In this document: piece by piece, positions 1-4,868 of the stretch
Layout of the letters: each line of letters opens with the position of its first letter
Position numbering within the stretch: position 1 is the stretch's first letter
NCBI GenBank assembly: GCA_030531025.1
Contig: JAUMTV010000069.1
Coordinates: forward strand, 1 to 17,154
Source: Turicibacter sp.
GTDB lineage: Bacteria; Bacillota; Bacilli; MOL361; Turicibacteraceae
Direction: 5' to 3'
Length of the DNA stretch: 17,154 bases
The notes under the pieces: model-generated
The model's database searches: none
Told to the model about the DNA's origin: nothing
The model's input: the letters and a program-made list of their open reading frames with translations, nothing else
Program-made: the position numbers and the translations under genes

Positions 1-1
1 A

Positions 2-100
2 GGTGGAAAACTAGTAATGGAGTTATTTGGAGATGAAATTTATATGACTGGACCTGCAACGTTTATTTGTAAAGGGGAATATCTATATAAGTCCAGATAA
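2..100 (+). CDS. dapF: Diaminopimelate epimerase, C-terminal end (partial)
   Basis: The window opens inside a reading frame (frame 2) that runs 32 codons to a TAA at 98-100. It encodes a Gly-Gly start, alternating strand residues, then YMTGPAT and KGEY. This matches the conserved end of diaminopimelate epimerase (GG.L...v.MTGPA..v..GE). DapF interconverts LL- and meso-diaminopimelate in the cytoplasm, supplying lysine and peptidoglycan synthesis. The catalytic cysteines lie upstream of the window, so they cannot be checked. The last codons overlap a repeat that recurs at 12081. The family assignment rests on about 30 residues but the motif is distinctive. Confidence 0.8.
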   Translation, partial: GGKLVMELFGDEIYMTGPATFICKGEYLYKSR

Positions 101-126
101 GTTTTTCATATCGGAAAACTTTTTAA
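88..126 (+). repeat. Dispersed 3'-end repeat, copy A (terminator-like hairpin)
   Basis: The sequence TAAGTCCAGATAA followed by a hairpin (AAGTTTT at 99-105, AAAACTT at 115-121) and a T run overlaps the dapF stop codon. A closely similar stretch lies at 12081-12119, directly after the stop of the one-NEAT gene. The hairpin plus T run would work as a rho-independent terminator for dapF. The similarity of the non-hairpin part (TAAGTCC.GATAA) to the other copy suggests a dispersed element rather than two independent terminators. Confidence 0.55.
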
Positions 127-127
127 G

Positions 128-319
128 CCCTACTAATGGAGGAAACATGCTTCGCATGGTAGGTCCCCATGCCCTAGCAATGGTCGATTGTTTTACAAGT
201 AAAACTGCTAGGTGACCCATTCCCTAGCAATGGAGGGGTAGATTTCTTTCAGAAATCGCTAGGTGACCCATGCCCTACCAATGGTCGATACATTTTCTTC
301 GAAAATGGTAGGTGACCCC
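128..319 (+). repeat. Tandem array of four covarying structured repeats
   Basis: Four units begin with CCCTA at 128, 172, 222 and 273 (spacing 44, 50, 51). Each has the same plan: an outer left arm (CCTAC or CCTAGC), a conserved single-stranded block AATGG[TA][CG]G, an inner perfect hairpin, an outer right arm (GTAGG or GCTAGG), then TGACCCAT (TCCCCAT in unit 1). The inner stems differ in every unit but stay fully paired: CATGC/GCATG, GTTTTAC/GTAAAAC, GATTTCT/AGAAATC and CATTTTC/GAAAATG. The outer arms also change in concert. ATGG(TC) in the conserved block can pair with (GA)CC(C)AT, either in its own unit (pseudoknot) or in the preceding unit. I do not recognise the family. It is not CRISPR: the spacing is too small and the variable parts are self-complementary. 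Confidence 0.85.
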
Positions 320-375
320 TGGACGATAGTCTGTCTTGGTATTAAAGTGGCTTTACACCCAGGCATGTTATAAAA

Positions 376-405
376 TTGTAAAATACTTTTCTGTTTCTAT
401 ATAGA
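376..405 (+). promoter_or_regulatory. Possible promoter for a short transcript
   Basis: TTGTAA (376-381) and TATATA (398-403, 16-nt spacing) or TATAGA (400-405, 18-nt spacing) form a plausible sigma-A type promoter. Transcription from it would start near 411 and run straight into the terminator at 435-474. There is no open reading frame between them. Match quality is only moderate. Confidence 0.3.
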
Positions 406-434
406 TTAGTCTAGCGTAGTGGTTAAAAACGAAA

Positions 435-474
435 AGAGACGCTTGTCTTACATGAGATAAGCGTCTCTTTTTTT
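435..474 (+). terminator. Rho-independent terminator
   Basis: A strong hairpin has left arm AGAGACGCTT (435-444) and right arm AAGCGTCTCT (459-468), with additional pairing TCT/AGA inside, followed by an uninterrupted T run to 474. No gene ends directly before it on the plus strand. It therefore terminates either transcription through the repeat array or a short RNA starting near 411. Confidence 0.8.
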
Positions 475-481
475 ACTAGGA

Positions 482-529
482 TTGACATTATAACTAAAAG
501 GTTTTACAGTTAAATGGTAATTATTATCA
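482..529 (+). promoter_or_regulatory. Promoter with Fur-box-like operator for the M14 gene
   Basis: TTGACA (482-487) is followed after 17 nt by TACAGT (505-510). Immediately downstream, at 515-529, lies TGGTAATTATTATCA. It differs at one position from the 7-1-7 Fur consensus TGATAATNATTATCA known from Bacillus. It matches the Zur consensus less well (three mismatches). Its position just after the -10 element is typical of a repressor operator. Confidence 0.6.
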
Positions 530-574
530 AATTGAAAATAAAAATCTAATTAATAGATGAAAGAGGAGATGAGG

Positions 575-1531
575 ATGAGTGTAATTTTAGTTATTAGTCA
601 ATTAATGGCTAAAGTGGGAGAGAAAGTTCAAGGATTAGTTCAAGTACCAGGAACAAATGTGATGATGCCTGTGACACTGATTAATGGGGTTCAATCTGGA
701 AAAACGATTTTAATAACAGCTGGAGTACATGGTTGTGAATATCCAGGAATTAAAACAGTAATGGAATTAGCAAAGGAAATTGATCCAAGTGAAGTAAAAG
801 GACAATTAATTTTAGTGCATCCTGTTAATACACAAGCTTTTGTTCAGCGAACGGCTACCTTAGTCCCAGAGGATGGGAAGAATTTATTACGTGTCTTTCC
901 AGGTAATCAAGAAGGAACGATTTCAGAAAAAATTGCTTATTTCATGACTCAGGAGATGATTTCGTTAGCAGATTTTTATTTTGATATTCACGGTGGAGAT
1001 TTACATGAAGATTTAATTCCACATCTTTATTATCCAGGAGCGGCAAATAAAGCGGTTGTTCAAGCGTCGATTGAAGTAGCGAAATTGTTTAATGTTCCTT
1101 ATTATGTAAAGTCAAGTTTAACAACAGGAACGTATACTTCTGCAGCAGTATTAAATGAAACGCCTAGTTTATTGATTGAACGTGGGGGGTGTGGATTATG
1201 TGAAGAGGAAGTTGTTTTAGCTTATAAGCAAGATTTATTCAATGTGCTAACATCAATGAATGTTTTATCACGTCAAATGGACATCGATAAGTGTGAGCCG
1301 ATTGAAATAACAGAAGCGGTCTATTTAGATTCATTATATGATGGATGTTGGACATGTTTTGTTAAAGCAGGTCAATGGATTAAAGCAGGTGATCCACTAG
1401 GTGAAGTGACAGATTATTTTGGTAATATCATTGAAACGTATTATGCTAATTTTGATGCGGTTGTCTTATATCAGACGGTTGCCTATTCAATCACTAAAGG
1501 AAGCTCATTAGTGGCTTATGGTAGACAGTAA
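575..1531 (+). CDS. M14-family zinc carboxypeptidase-like protein (succinylglutamate desuccinylase/aspartoacylase type)
   Basis: This 318-residue cytoplasmic protein is a likely zinc-dependent amidohydrolase of the AstE/AspA group. With the start at 575, the zinc-binding HxxE is in AGVHGCEYPG (His52, Glu55). The third ligand is the histidine of DIHGGD (His139), and the probable catalytic glutamate is in LLIERGG (Glu202). There is no signal peptide. An in-frame ATG at 557 is less likely because GAGGAG at 563-568 sits six bases before the ATG at 575 and lies inside the longer reading frame. The substrate cannot be read from sequence; family members remove acyl groups from amino acids or trim C-terminal residues. 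The gene stands alone behind a Fur-box-like operator. Downstream lies a wreck of an Opp/Dpp-type ABC ATPase, so it may once have belonged to a transport operon. Family confidence is high; specific function is unknown. Confidence 0.8.
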   Translation: MSVILVISQLMAKVGEKVQGLVQVPGTNVMMPVTLINGVQSGKTILITAGVHGCEYPGIKTVMELAKEIDPSEVKGQLILVHPVNTQAFVQRTATLVPEDGKNLLRVFPGNQEGTISEKIAYFMTQEMISLADFYFDIHGGDLHEDLIPHLYYPGAANKAVVQASIEVAKLFNVPYYVKSSLTTGTYTSAAVLNETPSLLIERGGCGLCEEEVVLAYKQDLFNVLTSMNVLSRQMDIDKCEPIEITEAVYLDSLYDGCWTCFVKAGQWIKAGDPLGEVTDYFGNIIETYYANFDAVVLYQTVAYSITKGSSLVAYGRQ

Positions 1532-1560
1532 TTATTATATTAACTATCTTTCAAATAGAT

Positions 1561-1658
1561 ATATCATATTTGTTTATTACACATGATCTAAAACTTGTCA
1601 GTAGTTTGTACTAGTCATGAAAGGTGGACAGATTGTAGAACAGGGAAACAATTGCTGA
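1561..1658 (+). pseudogene. Remnant of an Opp/Dpp-type ABC transporter ATPase (C-terminal region)
   Basis: Frame 1 from 1561 reads ISYLFITHDLKLVSSL and then hits a stop. Frame 3 from 1617 continues with MKGGQIVEQGNN before another stop. Joined, these match the Walker B-distal part of oligopeptide/nickel ABC ATPases: ITHD with the H-loop histidine, then 'V.V.KGG.IVE.G'. No ATPase core remains upstream, because the intact M14 gene ends at 1531. This is therefore a small degraded fragment with a frameshift. Confidence 0.65.
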
Positions 1659-1676
1659 TGTTATCCATTTTTTTTG

Positions 1677-1937
1677 GTAATCTCAGTACTTGGTGCGAGT
1701 GCTTTAGGTGAAGGCGGAATCGAGATTTTATTCTTCCGTATTTTGTTTACAGTGGTCGGATGTTGTTTAGCGATGTTAGTAAATAAGTATATTCTACATT
1801 ATCGTATTCATGACTGATTAAAAGATTTACGTGAAGAGTATGAAGCTGAAGTCTTAGAGTTAGAGCAGCTCTATTATTTATTTCGAAAAATAAGTGGACA
1901 TGCATTGCAAAGTGATTTTAATGATGAAACATTGTAG
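1677..1937 (+). pseudogene. Remnant of a FUSC-like (aromatic acid exporter type) membrane protein
   Basis: One frame from 1677 reads a hydrophobic segment with FFRILFTVVGCCLAMLVNKY. It meets a TGA where a codon for the loop would be expected, then continues as LKDLREEYEAEVLELEQLYYLF to a TAG at 1935-1937. The R..FT..G...A...N.Y pattern followed by an acidic coiled region resembles the FUSC/DUF939 family of membrane exporters. No start codon or Shine-Dalgarno precedes it. A further piece may continue in another frame to about 2045 (ENFKNVGV...LKQEQMDWIL). Family assignment is moderate; the broken state is clear. Confidence 0.5.
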
Positions 1938-2045
1938 TAAAAATTTAAAGGAGAATTTTAAGAATGTTGGAGTGATGAGAAATCTAAGTCCATTACATGA
2001 ATTAAAACAAGAGCAAATGGACTGGATTCTGCATAAGCTCAATCA

Positions 2046-2174
2046 ATGGAAAGACCAAAAACAATGCAACAACGTGAAGCAACAGCTGAAAAATAAGCAA
2101 CTTCAATCTTATTATTAGCTTCAGATGATGCAACACATATGACAGGAGCTACTTTATAAACAGATGGTGCATAG
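2046..2174 (+). pseudogene. Remnant of a short-chain dehydrogenase/reductase (C-terminal end)
   Basis: From 2046 one frame reads MERPKTMQQREATAEK, stop, ATSILLLASDDATHMTGATL, stop, TDGA, stop. The block LLLASDDA..MTGATL..DGA is the hallmark C-terminal part of the SDR family (FabG-like 'fLaSd.as.vtGa.l.vDGG'). Two in-frame stops and the loss of the Rossmann nucleotide-binding region show it is non-functional. It lies on the same strand as the two preceding remnants. Confidence 0.7.
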
Positions 2175-2211
2175 ACATTATTCTAAGATTGGTCATGAAT
2201 TTGATAATAAT

Positions 2212-2240
2212 AAAAGGATAAATGAGAATTTATCCTTTTT
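2212..2240 (+). terminator. Rho-independent terminator
   Basis: AAAGGATAAA and TTTATCCTTT form a ten-base-pair stem around a short loop, followed by a T run. It is nearly symmetrical (A-rich on the left), so it could act on both strands. It follows the SDR remnant and probably ended that lost operon. Confidence 0.65.
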
Positions 2241-2276
2241 ATATGTCAGCATTAAAACATTCAAGTCGTTAAATAG

Positions 2277-2310
2277 GAAAAGAGGATATCGTGATGGATA
2301 TCCTCTTTTC
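2277..2310. terminator. Perfect 14-bp hairpin, terminator-like
   Basis: GAAAAGAGGATATC (2277-2290) and its exact complement GATATCCTCTTTTC (2297-2310) flank the six-base loop GTGATG. The stem ends in AAAA/TTTT, so it could terminate on either strand. No intact gene adjoins it on the plus strand. Confidence 0.55.
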
Positions 2311-2338
2311 AATCTATACGATTAAACTAGGGGGGGAC

Positions 2339-2398
2339 CTAGTGATAGGTGAAGATATCTTCAGATATTTTCAGGTGTTCAATTGATATCTTCACTAG
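2339..2398. repeat. Long imperfect inverted repeat
   Basis: CTAGTG (2339-2344) pairs with CACTAG (2393-2398), and GTGAAGATATC (2349-2359) pairs exactly with GATATCTTCAC (2385-2395). The two outer options share bases, so they are alternatives. The arms enclose about 25 nt. There is no T run, so it does not look like a terminator. A run of seven G's precedes it. I do not recognise the element. Confidence 0.5.
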
Positions 2399-2475
2399 CA
2401 ATATATGATAAGAATCCCTTTAGGTGCAAGGAAACTAATGGTTTGCATCGAAAAATGATTTGATTTAAAACAATA

Positions 2476-2505
2476 AAAAAATGGATACAAAATGTATCCA
2501 TTTTT
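2476..2505 (-). terminator. Terminator of the GerMN lipoprotein gene
   Basis: AAAAATGGATAC and GTATCCATTTTT form a twelve-base-pair stem, directly after the stop codon of the minus-strand gene. On the minus strand the stem is followed by a T-rich run, as expected for a rho-independent terminator. Confidence 0.8.
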
Positions 2506-3195
2506 CTATTCATATTTGGTTGCAGACTCTGCTGTTACAGGAAAGTAGCCATTCGGCATAGTACCTCGTTGATCCTCATAGAGTTTATCTTCAACATAAA
2601 TGGCGACTTTATCAACATTGTAGTTGTAACCGTAGGTATTCACTAATGCATCAATGAACCCCGCTTCGATACCTGAACCTAAATTAGTTGAGAGGTAGAA
2701 ACTATCATTGAAATAAATATTTAATATTCCAGTTTCCTCATCTAGTTTAGCTGATGTCACAAAAGTATCTTGGTTAATGGTGACAAATTCTTCATTGTCT
2801 TGGTTATCTTTAAGTGCTTTAGTTAAAGCGTTAATGTACGCCCCATCGATCACGTCAACTGATTCGTCAATATAGAACATTTCTTCTTTTTCTATATCAT
2901 AGTAATAAAGTCGGCTCACTCTAGTTTGAGTGACTTCACTTTGTTTAGAATCAGAATCCTCTGTTTTATCAGATTTATCTGAATCGTTGGGGGAGCCTGT
3001 GTCTGTGTCTGAATCGGAATTATTGTTTTCGAGTGTGGAGTTTTGTTCTTTTGCTGTGTCATCTGTAGAATTGTTATCTTCAGGTTGTACTGATTGGTTA
3101 GCATCCGGTTTTTCTTCATTGGCTGGAGAAGAACATCCAACTAATCCAAAAATCGTAAAGATAACGGCAATAACTGATAACATAAATTTTTTCAT
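2506..3195 (-). CDS. GerMN-domain lipoprotein
   Basis: This 229-residue exported lipoprotein has an N-terminal hydrophobic segment ending in the lipobox LVGC (Cys21), so it should be lipid-anchored outside the membrane. Residues about 25-90 form a low-complexity linker rich in Asp, Ser, Asn, Glu and Thr. Residues about 95-225 carry a GerMN-like domain: a strand YYYDIEKEEM, a helix ...INALTKALKD, a T-rich block, LDEETGILNIYFNDSF, and a final VDKVAIYVEDKLYED. GerMN domains occur in the germination protein GerM and in lipoproteins such as LpqB, and probably bind a cell-envelope partner; this is family knowledge. Aligned AAGGAGG lies five bases before the ATG. The gene is single, with its own terminator, and is divergent from the gene at 3304. 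The role is not known; the family assignment is fairly sure. Confidence 0.75.
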   Translation of the reverse strand: MKKFMLSVIAVIFTIFGLVGCSSPANEEKPDANQSVQPEDNNSTDDTAKEQNSTLENNNSDSDTDTGSPNDSDKSDKTEDSDSKQSEVTQTRVSRLYYYDIEKEEMFYIDESVDVIDGAYINALTKALKDNQDNEEFVTINQDTFVTSAKLDEETGILNIYFNDSFYLSTNLGSGIEAGFIDALVNTYGYNYNVDKVAIYVEDKLYEDQRGTMPNGYFPVTAESATKYE

Positions 3196-3226
3196 AAGAA
3201 CCTCCTTAATAATTCGACTCGATAGT

Positions 3227-3283
3227 ATTATAACAAAATGGTTTGTAAAAAAAAGTTATATTATGGTAGAATTAAAAAAATAA
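3227..3283. promoter_or_regulatory. Divergent promoter region
   Basis: On the minus strand a perfect TATAAT lies at 3227-3232, about 30 bases before the GerMN gene, but its -35 (CTTTTT at 17-nt spacing) is poor. On the plus strand TTGTAA (from about 3243) and TAGAAT (about 3267-3272) are spaced 18 nt and could serve the gene at 3304. The two promoters would face away from each other over an A-rich tract. Both are predictions from consensus matching only. Confidence 0.35.
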
Positions 3284-3303
3284 AATTAATAGGGAGAAAT
3301 AGG

Positions 3304-3750
3304 ATGAAGAAGTGGAGATTTATTTTATTAAGTTTAAGTTTGTTTACTTTAGGTGCTTTAACTGGAAAAGAAATGTTTCCAACTACTCGTAGGGAGTTAG
3401 TGATTCAAGTTCTTGACGAGGAGTATCCAACTGGTTATCAACGAGTTCAGATGACCGATCAAACAGTTAAGGGAGAACGATTAATTGATGAATTATTATT
3501 GTTAATTCTGAATGCGAGAAAGGTTGAAGGGGTTGAAGTATCAGAAGATGAACCGACTTATACGCTTGTACTGCAGTCTAAGCGGATAAGTGGAGATTTA
3601 TTAGCTCATGATTTATGGCTAACACCAAGTGGTGAGGGGCTGTTATGTTCATATAATCAGGAAAGTTATTCTTTAAAAAGTGGGTGGCTATTATCTTCTG
3701 AGGAGATGGTGAAGTTTTTACATATTGTTGAGGAAATGGAAGTAAGTTAG
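3304..3750 (+). CDS. Small exported or membrane-anchored protein of unknown function
   Basis: This encodes 148 residues. I do not recognise the family. The start at 3304 is preceded by AGGGAG (3291-3296) at seven bases; longer in-frame starts (3238) have no ribosome binding site. MKKWRF is followed by a hydrophobic stretch to about residue 20 without a lipobox cysteine, so it is either a single N-terminal membrane anchor or a signal peptide. The rest is soluble, with a predicted helix (ERLIDELLLLILNARK), and two beta-like segments (TYTLVLQSKR, GLLCSYNQESYSL) then a C-terminal helix (SSEEMVKFLHIVEEME). It is divergent from the GerMN lipoprotein and alone on its strand. No clear terminator follows. 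Reading frame, start signal and codon use support a real gene; function is open. Confidence 0.6.
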   Translation: MKKWRFILLSLSLFTLGALTGKEMFPTTRRELVIQVLDEEYPTGYQRVQMTDQTVKGERLIDELLLLILNARKVEGVEVSEDEPTYTLVLQSKRISGDLLAHDLWLTPSGEGLLCSYNQESYSLKSGWLLSSEEMVKFLHIVEEMEVS

Positions 3751-3917
3751 TTAGAGTTAAGGTTTTAAAAAGCGAATTAACGAGCATAAAAATTAGTTTG
3801 TTTGTCTTTTAATGTTTGTTTGTGACTCATTTATTTTGATTTATTAGCATATGATGAGAAATAAAGATACTTTGTGACGGAATGACTGAAGACATAATAA
3901 AAAGAGGTAAGAGTGAG

Positions 3918-4445
3918 ATGAATGAAAAGAAAGTGAGAGGGTAAAGATCTTTATTAAAGTATTTGTCTGCTTAATTGCAGGATTGGGAGCGAGAATTGGA
4001 ACCGGTCTTGCAGGTTTAAGTGCAGCTGTGATTTCTCCGATGTTAATTAGTTTTCTTAATGTTCCAGCTTATGAGGCAGTTGGGATTGCATTGGCATCTG
4101 ATGTTTTAGCAAGTGCAACTTCAGCGTATACTTATGGGAAAAATAAAAATCTTGATATAAAATGGACTAATCATGATGATTACTGTTTTAGTTTTTACAC
4201 TTGTCGGAAGTTATATTTCGAGTCTTGTTTCAAATCAGATGATGGGGAATTTTTAAATTTATATGACACTTCTTGTCGGACTTAAATTTATTATTAAACC
4301 AATTATGACGACATCAGAAGTGATGAAAGAAAAATCAACAAAAGTAAAAGTAATTCAATCACTACTTTGTGGAATGATTGTTGGGTTTATTTGTGGCTTT
4401 GTTGGCGCTGGTGGGGTCATGCTTGTCATGAATTTATTTGCTTAG
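3918..4445 (+). pseudogene. Broken TauE/SafE-family sulfite/anion exporter gene
   Basis: An ATG at 3918 behind AAGAGG reads MNEKKVRG and stops. One frame over, the protein continues as KIFIKVFVCLIAGLGARIGTG...AGLSAAVISPMLI...AVGIALASDVLAS. This is the N-terminal repeat of TauE/SafE membrane transporters, which export sulfite or organosulfonate-derived anions. Another shift near 4165-4172 leads to MITVLVFTLVGSYISSLVSNQMMGNF, an in-frame TAA at 4254, and then MTLLVGLKFIIKPI...GMIVGFICGFVGAGGVMLVMNLFA before TAG at 4443. The second GxxGAGG motif is present but the remaining C-terminal helices are missing. With two frameshifts, one nonsense codon and a truncation it is non-functional. The open stretches at 3983-4285 and 4263-4445 are parts of this one gene. 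Confidence 0.8.
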
Positions 4446-4530
4446 CAGATTTATGGCAAGCATTTGTGAGAATCTACATATGCTTTAAGTAATATGAGAA
4501 AAATGCTGATTCATTAAATAGATGTCAAAG

Positions 4531-4571
4531 AAAAAAGCTAAGCGAAGATTAAATTCACTTAGCTTTTTTTT
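4531..4571 (+). terminator. Rho-independent terminator
   Basis: AAAAAAGCTAAG (4531-4542) pairs with CTTAGCTTTTTT on the right side, extended by GAA/TTC beyond one mismatch, and ends in a T run. It follows the broken TauE/SafE gene. Its A/T-rich symmetry would allow it to act in both directions. Confidence 0.75.
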
Positions 4572-4756
4572 AATCGTCATGAATAATTCAGGTTAATTAA
4601 TGTCTATCATAACAAATAAATAGGACATATATAGTCTACATTAAAATTATTTATTATACTTAATAAAAAAAATTTTGTTTTTTGAACGGATGAGTTTTAT
4701 AACAATTATTATATCTCTTTAGATGTCTATTATTGAAAGTTTTTAATTAATCACAA

Positions 4757-4770
4757 TGATAACGGTTATA
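4757..4770. promoter_or_regulatory. cre-like site (CcpA)
   Basis: TGATAACGGTTATA matches 12 of 14 positions of the cre consensus TGWAANCGNTNWCA. It lies ten bases upstream of the -35 of the RpiR gene, in front of a PTS/beta-glucosidase module, where catabolite control is expected. Its inner part ATAAC-G-GTTAT is also a palindrome, so another regulator is possible. Confidence 0.45.
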
Positions 4771-4779
4771 AAAAAACAC

Positions 4780-4831
4780 TTGCTTTTATAGAACTCTATG
4801 AAATAATATGATACTATGATAGCAGTATCAT
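4780..4831 (+). promoter_or_regulatory. Promoter and palindromic operator of the RpiR regulator gene
   Basis: TTGCTT (4780-4785) and TAATAT (4804-4809) are spaced 18 nt. Overlapping the end of the -10 and the expected start of transcription is a palindrome: ATGATACT (4808-4815) and AGTATCAT (4824-4831) separated by eight bases. This placement suits autorepression by the RpiR protein encoded directly downstream. The regulator's identity is inferred, not shown. Confidence 0.5.
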
Positions 4832-4868
4832 TTAATTAATGAATATCATTGCATGAAGAGGAAGATGT

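Larger units (their letters stand above)
1532..2505. other. Gene-poor decay region with remnants and hairpins
   Basis: No intact gene is supported over this ~970 bp. It holds three plus-strand gene remnants (1561-1658, 1677-1937, 2046-2174), two terminator-like hairpins (2212-2240, 2277-2310), a long imperfect palindrome (2339-2398), and the terminator of the minus-strand gene (2476-2505). A 74-codon open stretch at 1894-2118 is not a gene. It overlaps the end of the FUSC-like remnant and the start of the SDR remnant in a different frame and lacks a ribosome binding site. Confidence 0.7.
4446..4868. other. AT-rich intergenic region before the RpiR regulator
   Basis: No gene is seen here. The region contains a terminator (4531-4571), a long AT-rich stretch with no clear structure (4572-4755), a cre-like site (4757-4770), a promoter (4780-4809) and a palindrome (4808-4831). 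A degraded continuation of the TauE/SafE gene might lie just after 4446, but I could not recognise it. Confidence 0.6.

Noticed and set aside
128..319. CRISPR array
   Set aside because: Conserved parts are short and interrupted, unit length is 44-51, and the variable segments are perfect hairpins rather than unique spacers.
406..474. tRNA gene or tRNA-derived element (TAGCGTAGTGGTTAAAA resembles a D-arm)
   Set aside because: No T-arm, no acceptor stem and no CCA-compatible end; the remainder is a rho-independent terminator.
557..574. Upstream start for the M14 gene
   Set aside because: The ribosome binding site GAGGAG lies inside this extension and is correctly spaced to the ATG at 575.
1894..2118. 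74-codon plus-strand reading frame
   Set aside because: It lies across the FUSC-like and SDR remnants in other frames, has no ribosome site, and has no recognisable domain.
2930..3283. 117-codon plus-strand frame opposite the GerMN gene
   Set aside because: Antisense to the low-complexity Asp/Ser linker; the Ser/Glu-rich translation is a mirror of that composition.
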